A stretch of 64,000 nt of DNA, from the NCBI RefSeq assembly GCF_001507595.1, contig NZ_LQBQ01000001.1:310001-374000 (forward strand). The letters run 5' to 3'. The translations under genes and the position numbers were made by a program. This stretch comes from Ruegeria marisrubri. Lineage in GTDB: Bacteria; Pseudomonadota; Alphaproteobacteria; Rhodobacterales; Rhodobacteraceae. The notes below the pieces were generated by a model. It was not told the DNA's origin, made no database searches, and saw only the letters and a list, made by a program, of their open reading frames with translations. The first letter of the stretch is position 1, and every line of letters starts with the position of its first letter. This document shows, piece after piece, positions 1 to 9,400 of the stretch.

Positions 1-46
1 CTTGAAATGGCGGCGTTTGCTGAGCGAGCTAGAAGGGGATCGCCTA

Positions 47-688
47 TTATTTGCCCTCGATCTCGGCCGCGACCTCCTTGTAGGCCTCCAGGTAACCCTC
101 GGGCAGTTCGTGCGCGACGCCCTGGTGGCAGTCGATGCAGGTCTTGCCTTCGTCCAGAGCTTTCTGGTGGTTCTGGGCGGCGCGGTTTTCCTGCTCGGTG
201 AAGTCCATGAACTCGAACTTGTGGCAGTTGCGGCACTCGCGCGAGTCGGTTTTTTTCATCGCCGTCCAGACGCGCGTGGCCAGGTAGAGGCGATGCTCGT
301 CGAACTTCTCGGGCGTGTCCACGACACCGGTCACGAAGTGGCCGTAAAGCTCTCGTGTCGCCTGAATCTTGCGGATAACTTTCGGCCCCCAGGCTTTGGG
401 AACGTGGCAATCCGGGCAGGTCGCGCGTACGCCAGACGAGTTGTTCTGGTGAACGGTGCCCTGATACTCGGCATAGACGTTGTCCCGCATCTCATGGCAC
501 GAGACGCAGAATTCCTCGTTGTTGGTCATTTCCATGGCCCAGTGGAAGCCACCCCAGAACAGGATACCGGCCACGAAGCAGATCACCACCAGGAAGCCGA
601 GGCTTATCGCGCCGACCGGGGTTTTCAGCCAGTTCCACAGGCGACCAAAGAAACCGGGGCGCTTTTCTTCAATGTTGTTATCGGTCAT
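47..688 (-). CDS. napC: NapC, membrane-anchored tetraheme c-type cytochrome (NapC/NirT family)
   Basis: This 213-residue protein would take electrons from the membrane quinol pool and pass them to periplasmic NapB/NapA. The sequence shows an N-terminal membrane anchor at about residues 27-50 and four heme-binding CXXCH motifs: CVSCH at 61-65, CPDCH at 91-95, CRNCH at 152-156 and CIDCH at 184-188. Length and four-heme layout are typical of NapC/NirT. It is the last gene of the nap operon, 32 bp after napB. Because napG and napH are also present, the cell has two possible quinol-oxidation routes into Nap. Confidence 0.96.
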   Translation of the reverse strand: MTDNNIEEKRPGFFGRLWNWLKTPVGAISLGFLVVICFVAGILFWGGFHWAMEMTNNEEFCVSCHEMRDNVYAEYQGTVHQNNSSGVRATCPDCHVPKAWGPKVIRKIQATRELYGHFVTGVVDTPEKFDEHRLYLATRVWTAMKKTDSRECRNCHKFEFMDFTEQENRAAQNHQKALDEGKTCIDCHQGVAHELPEGYLEAYKEVAAEIEGK

Positions 689-720
689 CGTTCTGTTCCT
701 CGCTCTCGGTCACACCCGCG

Positions 721-1164
721 TCAGTTGCCGCTGGAGGCCTGGAAGGTGTTGTCGACCAGAGCCGGGGCATCCGCCTGCGGCACGTGGCATTGGGTGCAGA
801 ACCAACGGGTTCCGGCGACGCGATCCAGCTGGTTGCCGTCGCGGTCCAGGTAGTGCGTCATCGACAGGGTAGGCGCGTTGCGCTCGCCGGCCGTGGTCCA
901 GTCGTGGCAGCTGAGGCAGCGGTTCGCCTTCAGGTCAACCTGGTACTGGTCCACCGAATGCGGGATCAGCGGAGGCTGCTGGCGGTAATTGCGGGTAAAG
1001 CGCTTCTTTTCCTGCGTGAAGTTGTCCGGAACGTTGACCTGTTCGTCGACATCGGCTCCACGCAGCGACTGAACAGGGCCGCCGACGGTCTGGGCGATGG
1101 CAAAGCCGGCAAGGGCGAACAAGGCCGTTGCGGCGAGGGCGCTGGTGAAGGCTTGCTTTCTCAT
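721..1164 (-). CDS. napB: NapB, diheme cytochrome c subunit of periplasmic nitrate reductase
   Basis: NapB is the small periplasmic subunit that relays electrons from NapC to the NapA catalytic subunit. The 147-residue protein begins with a Sec-type signal peptide (MRKQAF, then a hydrophobic run to about residue 24). It carries two CXXCH heme sites, CLSCH at 83-87 and CTQCH at 123-127, as expected for NapB. Conserved His69 and His104 are candidate distal heme ligands. It lies between napH and napC in the same transcription unit. Confidence 0.96.
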   Translation of the reverse strand: MRKQAFTSALAATALFALAGFAIAQTVGGPVQSLRGADVDEQVNVPDNFTQEKKRFTRNYRQQPPLIPHSVDQYQVDLKANRCLSCHDWTTAGERNAPTLSMTHYLDRDGNQLDRVAGTRWFCTQCHVPQADAPALVDNTFQASSGN

Positions 1165-1186
1165 TTCTATTTACTCCGTTGCTTGC

Positions 1187-2110
1187 TCAGGCGGCGCGGC
1201 TGGCCCCGGATGCAGGTTGAGTTCTTGTTCGGGTTTCACGTCCCGGTGCGGGCGTGTCGTCGAAACGGTGGGTGAAGCGGAAGACGTCCATGGCGCAGAC
1301 GTCGATGCAGCGACCGCAGTTCGTGCAGTCGGGGGAAAGGATGAGCGGCGTGTCACCGTCCTGGCCGCGCAGGGCAGGGGCGATCACGTGCATTTCGGGG
1401 CAGACGGCAAAGCAATCCATGCAGTCGTCGCATTCGGACCGTTTCGGCGCCGACACGCGCAGCACCGACTTGCTGCCCAGCAGGCCGTAGAACGCGCCCA
1501 CCGGGCAAAGGTGGCCGCACCAGCCCCGGCGCGAGATGAACAGGTCGAACACGAAGACCGACAGGACGAAGGCCCAGGCAAAGCCCATGCCAAAGATCAG
1601 GCCCCGGTGCAGCATGCTGATCGGGTTCACGAATTCCCAGGCGATGGTTCCGGTCAGGGCCGAAACGGCCAGAACCATGGCCAGCACCCAGTAACGCGTC
1701 CCGCGTTTCGGTTGCCAGCCTTTCGGCATGCCCAGCTTTTCGTGCAGCCAATGGGCGCCGTCGGTTACCGGGTTGATCGGGCAAACCCAGGAACAATAGA
1801 CGCGGCCGCCGATCAGGGCGTAGGCGACCCCGACGATGATCGCGCCGATCAGGGCGGTCAGTTCGGGCCAGTGCCCGGCGACCATCGACTGTATCGTGAT
1901 GAACGGGTCGGTCAGCGGCAGAATGTCAAAGGTCAGCGACCCCGACAGGTTGCCCTTGACCCACCAGATGCCGAACCACGGACCCATCAGGAACAGGCCG
2001 AGGAACAGCAGTTGCGAGGCGCGGCGCAGCAGCAGGAACCGGTGCGCGCGCAGCCAGCCGAATTTCTCGATTGCCTCCTGGCCGACAGGGAGCTTTGTCT
2101 TGCCGCTCAT
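1187..2110 (-). CDS. napH: NapH, membrane iron-sulfur quinol dehydrogenase subunit
   Basis: NapH is an integral membrane ferredoxin-like protein that works with NapG to oxidise quinol for nitrate reduction. The 307-residue protein has several hydrophobic helices (for example around residues 31-50, 80-105 and 160-195). It has two CxxxCP motifs (CSWVCP and CGHLCP) characteristic of the NapH/NosR/CcoG family. Two 4Fe-4S cluster motifs follow in the C-terminal part ([12 protein letters not shown] and [11 protein letters not shown]). Its ATG overlaps the napG stop by 4 bp (ATGA), so translation of the two is probably coupled. Confidence 0.94.
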   Translation of the reverse strand: MSGKTKLPVGQEAIEKFGWLRAHRFLLLRRASQLLFLGLFLMGPWFGIWWVKGNLSGSLTFDILPLTDPFITIQSMVAGHWPELTALIGAIIVGVAYALIGGRVYCSWVCPINPVTDGAHWLHEKLGMPKGWQPKRGTRYWVLAMVLAVSALTGTIAWEFVNPISMLHRGLIFGMGFAWAFVLSVFVFDLFISRRGWCGHLCPVGAFYGLLGSKSVLRVSAPKRSECDDCMDCFAVCPEMHVIAPALRGQDGDTPLILSPDCTNCGRCIDVCAMDVFRFTHRFDDTPAPGRETRTRTQPASGASRAA

Positions 2111-2928
2111 TGGCCTGCTCCTTCGGTTCCGGGCAGTTTGAACGATGGTTCGAACCCACCCGGCGCCGCAAGATTGTCCGTGCCCGGTCCGGGCAGGCGG
2201 TCGGGCAGGTCGATGAGTTCATCGACCAGCGGGTTTCTGTCCTCCCAGCCAAGTTTGTAGTGCTCCGCGGCCTCGGCGCGGGCGATCCGCATCGGAAGAA
2301 CCTTGATCGCGGACTCGCCTGGCAGAACGCAGGACTTCTCGCACTTGCCGCAGCCGGTGCATTTGTCGGCATGCACCGTGGGCATGAAAATCGCGTGATG
2401 GCCCGAGCGTTCGTTATGCGCCAGTTCCAGGGTGATCGCCGCGTCGATCACCGGGCAGACGCGGTAGCAGACGTCACAACGCAGGCCCAGGGCGTTCAGG
2501 CAGTTCTCTTCGTCGATCAGAACCGCCACGCCCATCTTGGCGTCGTCGATATTGTCGAGCGACTTGTCGAGCGCCCCCGTCGGGCAGGCGGCGACGCAGG
2601 GAATGTCCTCGCACATCTCGCAGGGGACGTCGCGGGCGGTGAAGAACGGCGTTCCGGTCGCCGGGCCGTCTTCGCCCAGTTCGGCCAGCTTCAGCGTGTC
2701 ATAGGGGCAATCCCGAACGCACAGACCGCAGCGGATGCAGGCGGCGAGAAACTCGTCCTCTTCCAATGCTCCGGGCGGGCGCAGCGCCTGCGCCGGCAGG
2801 GCGCGGGCGTCGGAAATCAGGTGTGACAGTCCCATGCCCGCCACCGCGCAGCCCGCGATGCCGCGTGCCGAATCCTGCAGGAAACGGCGCCGATCCATCG
2901 ACTTGGCTTTGGGTTTTGAGGCGGACAC
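2107..2928 (-). CDS. napG: NapG, periplasmic ferredoxin-type protein
   Basis: NapG is a Tat-exported four-cluster ferredoxin that passes electrons from NapH toward NapA. The 273-residue product has a twin-arginine signal (MDRRRFLQD) followed by a hydrophobic stretch. Four cysteine groups are visible: [43 protein letters not shown] and [11 protein letters not shown]. It sits directly after napA with 25 bp between them. The pairing with napH is the gammaproteobacterial-style napGH module rather than the napEDABC layout common in Paracoccus relatives. Confidence 0.94.
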   Translation of the reverse strand: MSASKPKAKSMDRRRFLQDSARGIAGCAVAGMGLSHLISDARALPAQALRPPGALEEDEFLAACIRCGLCVRDCPYDTLKLAELGEDGPATGTPFFTARDVPCEMCEDIPCVAACPTGALDKSLDNIDDAKMGVAVLIDEENCLNALGLRCDVCYRVCPVIDAAITLELAHNERSGHHAIFMPTVHADKCTGCGKCEKSCVLPGESAIKVLPMRIARAEAAEHYKLGWEDRNPLVDELIDLPDRLPGPGTDNLAAPGGFEPSFKLPGTEGAGQ

Positions 2929-2953
2929 GGGTTTTCTCCTTGTTTACTTCAGC

Positions 2954-5455
2954 TTATGCGCGCTCGACCTTGCAGGCGCATTTCTTGAAGTCGGTCTCTT
3001 TCGAGATCGGGCAGGTCGCGTCGAGCGTCAGCTTGTTGGTCAGCTGACCCTCGTCGAACCACGGATGGAACACGACCCCGCGCGGCATCTTGTTGCGGCC
3101 GCGGGTTTCGACCCGGGTCAGAACCTCGCCACGACGGGTCGAGACCGTCACTTCCTGACCGCGGCGCAGACCCCGCTCCTTGGCGTCTTCGGGGTGCATG
3201 AACAGCACGGCGGCAGGGAACGACCGGTGGAGTTCCGGCACGCGGCGGGTCATCGAGCCCGAGTGCCAGTGTTCCAGCACGCGGCCGGTGACCAGCCACA
3301 GGTCGAATTCGTCATCCGGGCTTTCCGCCGGCGGCTCGTAGGGGGCAAAGATGATGTTCGCCTTGCCGTCCTTCTTGCCGTAGAACTTCACGCCCTCGCC
3401 GGGTTTGACATAGGGGTCATAGCCTTCGCGGAAGCGATAGAGCGTTTCCTTGCCGTCAACCACCGGCCAACGCAGCCCGCGCGCCTTGTGGTAGGTGTCG
3501 AAATCGGCCAGGTCGTGTGCTTTGCCGCGGCCGAACGAGGCATATTCTTCGAACAGACCCTTCTGGACGTAGAAGCCGAAGTGCTGGCTTTCGTCGTTGT
3601 CAAAGCCTTCGGCGGTTTCGCTCAGCGGGAACTTGTCCACGACACCGTTCTTGAACAGCACCTCGAACAGAGTCTTGCCGCGCAGTTCCGGTTTCTGGTC
3701 GAGCAGCTCGGCGGGCCAGACCTCGTCGGTGGTGAAGCGCTTGGAGAACTCCATCACCTGCCAGACGTCGGATTTCGCCTCGCCCGGTGCCTTGACCTGC
3801 TGGCGCCAGAACTGGGTGCGGCGTTCGGCGTTGCCGTAGGCGCCTTCCTTCTCGACCCACATGGCGGTGGGCAGGATCAGGTCCGCCGACATCGCCGTGA
3901 CGGTCGGGTAGGGGTCGGAGACAACGATGAAGTTTTCGGGGTTGCGATAGCCCGGCAGGCCTTCCTCGTTGATGTTGGGTGCCGCCTGCATGTTGTTGGT
4001 GCACTGCACCCAATAGGCGTTCAGATCCCCGTCTTTCAGCTTGCGGTGCTGCAGCACGGCGTGGAAGCCGGGCTTGGCCGGGATGGTGCCGGCCGGGATG
4101 CCCCAGGCCGTTTCGCAGATCTCGCGGTGCTTGTCGTTCATCACGACCATGTCGGCCGGCAGGCGGTGGGCAAAGGTGCCTACCTCGCGCGCGGTGCCGC
4201 AGGCCGAAGGTTGACCCGTGAGCGAGAAGGGCGAGTTGCCCGGCTCGGAGATCTTGCCGGTCAGCAGGTGCACGTTGTAGAGCAGCCCGTTCACCCACGA
4301 ACCGCGCGTGTGCTGGTTGAAGCCCATGGTCCACAGCGACATGACCTTGCGGTTCGGGTCCGCATATTGCTTGGCCAGACGCTCCAGCTGGTTGGCCGGG
4401 ACGCCGGACATCTCGGACACCTTCTCGAGCGTGTATTCGGAGACCGCTTCGGCGTATTCCTCGAAGGTGATCGGGGTCAGCTTGCCGTGCTTGCCTTCGT
4501 GGGCCGGGTTCGCCGCGTTCTGCTCGCGCGGGTCGTTCGGGCGCAGGCCGTAACCGATGTCGGTGGCCGTCTTGGTGATGTTGACGTGGTTCTTGACGAA
4601 CTCCTCGTTCACCGCGCCGTTCTGGATGATGTAGTTGGCGATGTAGTTGAGGATCGCCAAGTCGGTCTGCGGCGTGAAGATCATGCCGTTGTCGGCCAGT
4701 TCGAAACTGCGATGTTCGAAGGTCGAAAGAACGTGCACCTCGCAACCCGGTTTGGTCAGGCGGGTATCGGTCAGGCGCGACCACAGGATCGGGTGCATCT
4801 CTGCCATGTTCGAGCCCCAAAGAACGAAGGTGTCTGCGTGCTCGAGGTCGTCATAGCAGCCCATCGGCTCGTCGATGCCGAAGGCGCGGATGAATGCGGC
4901 CACGGCCGAGGCCATGCAGTGCCGCGCGTTGGGGTCGATGTTGTTCGAGCGCAGGCCGGCCTTCATGAACTTGGCGGCGGCGTAGCCTTCCCAGACGGTC
5001 CACTGGCCGGATCCGAACATGCCGACCGAGGTCGGGCCTTTCTTGGCGAGGGCCTCTTTCCACTTCTCGGCCATGATGTCGAAGGCTTCGTCCCAACTGA
5101 CCGGCTCAAACTCGCCGTTCTTGTCATAGACGCCGTTCGACTTGCGCAGCAGCGGCGTGGTCAGGCGGTCCTTGCCGTACATGATCTTGGACAGGAAATA
5201 GCCCTTGATGCAGTTCAGGCCGCGGTTCACCGGGGCCTCGGGGTCGCCCTGGGTCGCCACGACGTGGCCGTCCTTGACGCCGACGAGGACCGAGCAGCCG
5301 GTGCCGCAGAAACGGCAGGCCGCCTTGTCCCAGCGAATGTCAGGTGCCGAGAGTTGGGCTTTGGCGCCGTTCGGCAGGGTGATCCCTGCGGCCGAGGCCG
5401 TCGCGGCGGCGGCCGTGGCCTTCAGGAAGGAGCGGCGGGAAGTTGGCAAGGTCAT
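2954..5455 (-). CDS. napA: NapA, catalytic molybdopterin subunit of periplasmic nitrate reductase
   Basis: NapA reduces nitrate to nitrite in the periplasm using a bis-MGD molybdenum cofactor and one 4Fe-4S cluster. The 833-residue protein starts with a Tat signal peptide (SRRSFLKA) and has the cluster motif CRFCGTGC, with a further Cys in the GLNCIKG segment. The NARHCMAS segment contains the cysteine expected to bind molybdenum. Length matches NapA (about 830), and the Tat signal and cofactor motifs separate it from assimilatory NasA and membrane-bound NarG. It follows napD by 15 bp; NapD is its dedicated Tat-proofreading chaperone. Confidence 0.97.
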   Translation of the reverse strand: MTLPTSRRSFLKATAAAATASAAGITLPNGAKAQLSAPDIRWDKAACRFCGTGCSVLVGVKDGHVVATQGDPEAPVNRGLNCIKGYFLSKIMYGKDRLTTPLLRKSNGVYDKNGEFEPVSWDEAFDIMAEKWKEALAKKGPTSVGMFGSGQWTVWEGYAAAKFMKAGLRSNNIDPNARHCMASAVAAFIRAFGIDEPMGCYDDLEHADTFVLWGSNMAEMHPILWSRLTDTRLTKPGCEVHVLSTFEHRSFELADNGMIFTPQTDLAILNYIANYIIQNGAVNEEFVKNHVNITKTATDIGYGLRPNDPREQNAANPAHEGKHGKLTPITFEEYAEAVSEYTLEKVSEMSGVPANQLERLAKQYADPNRKVMSLWTMGFNQHTRGSWVNGLLYNVHLLTGKISEPGNSPFSLTGQPSACGTAREVGTFAHRLPADMVVMNDKHREICETAWGIPAGTIPAKPGFHAVLQHRKLKDGDLNAYWVQCTNNMQAAPNINEEGLPGYRNPENFIVVSDPYPTVTAMSADLILPTAMWVEKEGAYGNAERRTQFWRQQVKAPGEAKSDVWQVMEFSKRFTTDEVWPAELLDQKPELRGKTLFEVLFKNGVVDKFPLSETAEGFDNDESQHFGFYVQKGLFEEYASFGRGKAHDLADFDTYHKARGLRWPVVDGKETLYRFREGYDPYVKPGEGVKFYGKKDGKANIIFAPYEPPAESPDDEFDLWLVTGRVLEHWHSGSMTRRVPELHRSFPAAVLFMHPEDAKERGLRRGQEVTVSTRRGEVLTRVETRGRNKMPRGVVFHPWFDEGQLTNKLTLDATCPISKETDFKKCACKVERA

Positions 5456-5470
5456 GGGCTGATCTCCCGT

Positions 5471-5740
5471 TCAGTGAAGAGGTTGGTCGAGGGCTTCGGC
5501 GCTTTCGTCCAGTTCCTCGAAATGGTGATAGGTGAGTGTGATCGTCAGCACGCCGGGGATCTGATGCATTTCCATGATCTGATCCGAGGCGCGTTGGGAT
5601 GGCGTGTCCTCGACGGTGACAACAATGCGTCCGTCTTCGTGGGCGTGAACTTCGCCGCCTTCGGTCGCATTGATGGCCTCGATGACGCTTTCGGTCATTT
5701 CCGGCATCGTGTGGACGAGGCATCCGCAGATGTTCAGCAT
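5471..5740 (-). CDS. napD: NapD, NapA signal-peptide-binding chaperone
   Basis: NapD is a small cytoplasmic chaperone that binds the NapA Tat signal until the cofactor is loaded. I place the start at the ATG at 5740 (MLNICGCLVH), giving 89 residues, because family members start with such a beta strand and the upstream frame reads into napF. Conserved features include the N-terminal CGCLVH segment and the central GRIVVTVED strand. Its start overlaps the end of napF by 7 bp, and it precedes napA as in most nap operons. Confidence 0.93.
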   Translation of the reverse strand: MLNICGCLVHTMPEMTESVIEAINATEGGEVHAHEDGRIVVTVEDTPSQRASDQIMEMHQIPGVLTITLTYHHFEELDESAEALDQPLH

Positions 5741-6237
5741 TTGCTGGTCTCCAGTTGCTGGCTTATTTCGGTGAACTCGATGGCGTTGACCGGGCAGGGG
5801 GCGGCACATGCTCCGCAGCCGGTACAGAGGTCGGCGTCGAACAGCGGCTGCGAGCTTCCACCCGGCTGCAGGCGGAAGCGAATCGCCTGGGATTCACAGT
5901 GGTCCTGACAGGCCCGGCACTGAACGCCGTTCCTGGACAGACAGGAAGCCTTTGCCCGAGCCCTCCAGGGCCAGGCGTTGCCAGCCACAAGGGCGCCGGT
6001 GTCGCAGGCGTCGGTGCAGGCGTTGCAGAAGGTGCATTCGCCGCGCCGCAGCTTGACCACTGGGAACCCTTCGCTGTCGCGGAAAATTATTCCTTCCGGG
6101 CAGGCGCGTGCGCAGTCCCCGCAACCGGTGCAGACATCCTCGAATTCCATGGCGGGAAGGGCCCCAACCGGCCGCATCGCCGCAGCCCTGTCGAAGGCAC
6201 CTTTCAGAAAAGACCGCCTGGATGTCTTGTTGCTCAC
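5734..6237 (-). CDS. napF: NapF, cytoplasmic ferredoxin-type protein, first gene of the nap operon
   Basis: NapF is an iron-sulfur protein associated with NapA maturation or electron supply in the cytoplasm. It shows four cysteine clusters: CTGCGDCARACP, CTFCNACTDAC, CRACQDHC and CTGCGACAAPCP. I chose the GTG at 6237 ([13 protein letters not shown], 167 residues). NapF proteins normally begin close to this SRRSFL segment, a GGAG lies just upstream, and the only upstream ATG (6330) sits inside a probable FNR-type box. If that ATG were used, the protein would gain a 31-residue leader with no family resemblance. Confidence 0.88.
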   Translation of the reverse strand: MSNKTSRRSFLKGAFDRAAAMRPVGALPAMEFEDVCTGCGDCARACPEGIIFRDSEGFPVVKLRRGECTFCNACTDACDTGALVAGNAWPWRARAKASCLSRNGVQCRACQDHCESQAIRFRLQPGGSSQPLFDADLCTGCGACAAPCPVNAIEFTEISQQLETSKC

Positions 6238-6288
6238 ACGCGACTCCGTCTCGAGTGCCCAGCCTTTTGGCCCATTGCTGATACTGAT

Positions 6289-6330
6289 GCGATAGACCAG
6301 CAAGCGATCGCGAAAATTGACTTTTGTCAT
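6289..6330 (-). promoter_or_regulatory. FNR/CRP-type box and promoter of the nap operon
   Basis: A near-palindrome TTGAC-TTTT-GTCAT lies at 6317-6330, one mismatch from a perfect TTGACNNNNGTCAA. Its centre is 32 bp from a TATCGC hexamer (6289-6294, read on the minus strand). That is the spacing of a class II activator site centred at -41.5 relative to the -10. The arrangement is compatible with FnrL or a nitrate/NO-responsive FNR-family protein; which one cannot be told from sequence. The rest of 6331-6553 holds AT-rich repeats of TTTCAAA near 6347-6369 and no gene I can support. Confidence 0.6.
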
Positions 6331-6553
6331 TTGTGCACCAGAAAATTTTCAAACGCGAACGCTTTCAAATGGGTGAATGTTTACAACGTGGAACCCGTAG
6401 CCGATCCCGTCGGCCGCACGGCGTGGCAATCACAGGAGTTGCCGCCCCTTCGTGACCTGTGGCGATTAGAATGAGCAGGCTTCAAACCGGGCGAGGTCTT
6501 GGTCGTGCCGGGCAGGCACAGGCGCTGCTTGGGCGGTCAGTTCGTTCTGTGTG

Positions 6554-7480
6554 TCAAAGGGCTCTTTCGATCTCGTCGCGCATGGTCTGAATGGCGCTGG
6601 AGAGATGGGATGCAAAGGCCTGCGCCAACAGGGATTGCGTTGCATATCCCGGAGTCAGGATCGAAATGCTGTCGCTCAGGCGTGGGCGGAACCGCTTGAT
6701 GACAAGCCCGCCGGATGTGTTGCGCTGCACCAGGTGGCTGTAGGCGGTGATCATGTCGCAGACCATATAGCACATCCCGGCGGCGACGAATTGCAGCCCG
6801 GGCAGAAATGTGCGCAGTTCCAGGCGTTTGTTCAGCCGGCATCCCTCCGAGCGAAACGCCTCTTCGATCTGGGTGGCGGCGGGATGCCCTGCGAACAGCG
6901 TCGCCATGGGCTTGCCGTTCAGATCATCGGGCGTGATCACTGGGGCGGATGCCAACGGGTCGCCGGCCGGAACGAGGCAGACGGATTCGAGATCGAAATC
7001 GGTCTGGTCGATCGAGGCGCGCGGCGCGGGGGTTTCGGCAAAGCCGAGATCGAATTGCTGCGAGGCGATCAGATCCTCGATCATCGCCGATGAGCGCATG
7101 ATCAGCGCGACCTCGACCTCGTCCTTGCCCCTGAGAAACTCGGTCATCAGGCGGGGCATGAATACGCCCGATGCGGCCGGGTGACAGGCGACGCGGAGCT
7201 TGCCGGCCTCAAGCGACCTGATCCCGCTGAGCGTCTGCTTGGTGCGGTCGAGACGCGCGATGATGTCTTCGCATTCTTCAAGAAAATAGCGCGCCTCGGG
7301 CGTGGGCGTCAGCTTGCCGTGTTCGCGGATGAACAGCGCAAACCCCAACTCGTCCTCCAAGGTGCCGATCATCGTGCTGACGGCCGGTTGCGTTCGACCG
7401 ACGGTCTTTGCCGCCTGTGAAATCGAGCCGCTTCGCATGACTTCGCGGAAGGTGATGATCTGACGGATCGAGAGGTTCAT
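6554..7480 (-). CDS. LysR-family transcriptional regulator of the adjacent TRAP/oxidoreductase operon
   Basis: This 308-residue protein has a typical LysR winged helix-turn-helix at about residues 4-62 (ITFREVMRSGSISQAAK then TQPAVSTMI), followed by a substrate-binding effector domain from about residue 90. It is divergent from the dctQ-like gene with 114 bp between starts, the usual geometry for a LysR regulator and its target operon. The effector is unknown; by position it is likely the TRAP substrate or its catabolite. It is not obviously related to nap control even though it lies upstream of nap on the same strand. Confidence 0.88.
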   Translation of the reverse strand: MNLSIRQIITFREVMRSGSISQAAKTVGRTQPAVSTMIGTLEDELGFALFIREHGKLTPTPEARYFLEECEDIIARLDRTKQTLSGIRSLEAGKLRVACHPAASGVFMPRLMTEFLRGKDEVEVALIMRSSAMIEDLIASQQFDLGFAETPAPRASIDQTDFDLESVCLVPAGDPLASAPVITPDDLNGKPMATLFAGHPAATQIEEAFRSEGCRLNKRLELRTFLPGLQFVAAGMCYMVCDMITAYSHLVQRNTSGGLVIKRFRPRLSDSISILTPGYATQSLLAQAFASHLSSAIQTMRDEIERAL

Positions 7481-7594
7481 GGCAGAGTATAAAGTGAATT
7501 GATGGCTGCAAAGATATTTTGAAATTGATTTTATGCCGCCTGTCCAGCGATTTTTGCCGGAACTGATAGGGAAACTTCCCGGGCGAAAGGAAGC
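7481..7594. promoter_or_regulatory. Divergent LysR/TRAP control region
   Basis: The 114-bp gap between the divergent lysR-type and dctQ-type genes is AT-rich compared with its surroundings. It contains two copies of AATTGAT in direct orientation (7497-7503 and 7523-7529), flanked by TATAAAG and TTTTAT runs. LysR proteins usually bind T-N11-A-type partial dyads in such gaps, so this is the likely operator. I cannot define the exact site or the transcription starts. Confidence 0.35.
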
Positions 7595-8065
7595 ATGGAC
7601 ACGTTCTCGAAATATCTTCTGACTGGATTGATCAGCATCGTGGCCCTAGGCCAGTTCGTCCAGGTGATCACGCGCTATGTGCTTCAGGTTCCGGTCATGG
7701 GGCTGGAAGAGACGATGCTGTATCCGACGGTGTGGCTCTACATGCTGGGCGCGGTGAATGCCTCGCGCGAGAACACGCATATCCGGGCCAACGTGCTCGA
7801 GATCTTTCTGACCACCGAGCGCCAGCACATCGTGCTCGCCATCGTCGGCGAGATCATCAGCCTGATCGTCGGGTTGTGGCTGTGGAGCTGGGCATGGGAC
7901 TACACGCGCTACGCCTGGCGCGTCTGGAAAGAGAGCCCGACGCTCTACATCCCGACCTTTTACTCTGACGTGGCGCTCATCGTGGGGGTGACTTTGATGA
8001 TGATCTACACCGCCTGGCACCTCTGGGGCCACATCCGCAGCCTGTCGACCGGAGCGGCCAGATGA
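7595..8065 (+). CDS. TRAP transporter small membrane subunit (DctQ family)
   Basis: This 156-residue protein has four predicted membrane helices, as in DctQ subunits that bridge the large permease and the periplasmic binding protein. The segment YPTVWLYMLGAVNASRENTHIRANVL is family-typical in character, with a charged residue after helix two and a H/R pair. A ribosome site AAGGA precedes the ATG. Its stop overlaps the dctM-type start by 4 bp. With the next two genes it forms a complete tripartite ATP-independent importer. Confidence 0.93.
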   Translation: MDTFSKYLLTGLISIVALGQFVQVITRYVLQVPVMGLEETMLYPTVWLYMLGAVNASRENTHIRANVLEIFLTTERQHIVLAIVGEIISLIVGLWLWSWAWDYTRYAWRVWKESPTLYIPTFYSDVALIVGVTLMMIYTAWHLWGHIRSLSTGAAR

Positions 8066-9360
8066 TCGAGATCGCGCTTCTTGCCATTGCAATCCTCGTC
8101 ATCACCCTGACCCTGGGCGTGCCGCTTCCCTACTGTTTCGGCGCGGCGCTGATGGTGATGTATTTCATCGGCGACGTGACGATGAAGGGCATGATGCTGT
8201 GGGGTTTCCAGCAACTCGGCAACCCCGTCCTGCTGGCCATCCCGCTGTTCGTTCTTGCCGGCACGATCATGTCGGAAAGCGGCATCGCGGCCTCGCTTCT
8301 GCGTTTCGTCAACGCCTTCATCGGCCATGTGCGCGGCGGCTTGGGTGTGGTGGCCGCGGTATCCTGCGCGGTGATCGGGGCGATCTCGGGCTCGGGCCTG
8401 ACCGGTATCGCCGCCATCGGTCCGCTGCTGATCCCCGAGATGGAAAAACGCGGCTATCCGCGTGAATACGCCACCGCGCTGATTGCCAACTCTTCGATCC
8501 TCGGCCTGCTGATCCCGCCCTCGGTGACGATGATCGTCTATGGCTGGGTGACCGATACCTCGATCCTGGCCTGCTTCCTGGCCACGATGGGGCCGGGCCT
8601 GCTGATCATGTTCAACTTCTCGGTCGTGAACCTGATCATGGCCCGCCAGTTCAACCTGCATCTCGACGAGAAACCCAGCTTTGGCGAGCTGTCCAGCGAG
8701 GTGGCCAAGCGCGGCTTCAACGCGACGCCTGCATTGCTGATGCCGGTGATGATCCTCGGGGGCATCTACGGCGGGATCATGACCCCGACCGAGGCCGCCG
8801 CCCTGTCGGTGATCTATGCCATCCCGGTCGGGTTCTTCGTCTACAAGGGCCTGCGGTGGGACAAGTTCTTGGAAGCCGGGAAAGAGGCCGCGACCGCCGT
8901 CGGCGCGATCATGTTCATGATCCTGTTCTCGATGATCCTGGGCCAGATGTTCGTCTATGAAAGCATTCCGCAGCAGCTGGTCAGCGCCATCTTCGGCATC
9001 ACCGAGAACAAGGTTCTGCTGCTGATCCTCATCAACATCCTGCTGTTCTTGGTCGGCATGGTGGTGAACGACGTGACCGCCATCATCCTGATCGCGCCGC
9101 TGCTGCTGCCGCTGATGAACGCGATCGGGGTCAGCCCGGTGCAGTTCGCCGCGATCATGGGCGTCAACACCGCCATGGGCGGCGTGACCCCGCCCTATGC
9201 CTCGATCCTGTATCTCGGGGCGCGGATCGGGAACGTGAAGGTCACCAAGGTGATCCCGCCCGCGATGATCCTGATCGTGACGGGTTACGTCCCGGTCGTG
9301 TTCCTGACCTCTCTCTGGCCCGACCTGTCGCTCTTCTTGCCGAGCCTGTTCGGCTACTGA
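8062..9360 (+). CDS. TRAP transporter large permease subunit (DctM family)
   Basis: The 432-residue, strongly hydrophobic protein has roughly 12 membrane segments and DctM signatures such as AIPLFVLAG near residue 65, SGSGLTGIAAIGPLLIPEM, LIPPSVTMIVYG and GGIMTPTEAAALSVIYA. It would carry sodium-coupled solute flux across the inner membrane, receiving solute from the periplasmic DctP-like protein encoded next. Gene order Q-M-P is the common arrangement. The substrate is not predictable from the permease itself. Confidence 0.95.
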   Translation: MIEIALLAIAILVITLTLGVPLPYCFGAALMVMYFIGDVTMKGMMLWGFQQLGNPVLLAIPLFVLAGTIMSESGIAASLLRFVNAFIGHVRGGLGVVAAVSCAVIGAISGSGLTGIAAIGPLLIPEMEKRGYPREYATALIANSSILGLLIPPSVTMIVYGWVTDTSILACFLATMGPGLLIMFNFSVVNLIMARQFNLHLDEKPSFGELSSEVAKRGFNATPALLMPVMILGGIYGGIMTPTEAAALSVIYAIPVGFFVYKGLRWDKFLEAGKEAATAVGAIMFMILFSMILGQMFVYESIPQQLVSAIFGITENKVLLLILINILLFLVGMVVNDVTAIILIAPLLLPLMNAIGVSPVQFAAIMGVNTAMGGVTPPYASILYLGARIGNVKVTKVIPPAMILIVTGYVPVVFLTSLWPDLSLFLPSLFGY

Positions 9361-9400
9361 CCACCACCCTGACATTCCAACAAATCGGAGGAGACTACCC

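Noticed and set aside
2735-5908. Very long open frame (over 1000 codons) on the plus strand opposite napA
   Set aside because: It is an antisense shadow of a high-GC gene: no domain motifs, unusual His/Val/Arg-rich composition, while the minus strand encodes clear NapA and NapD.
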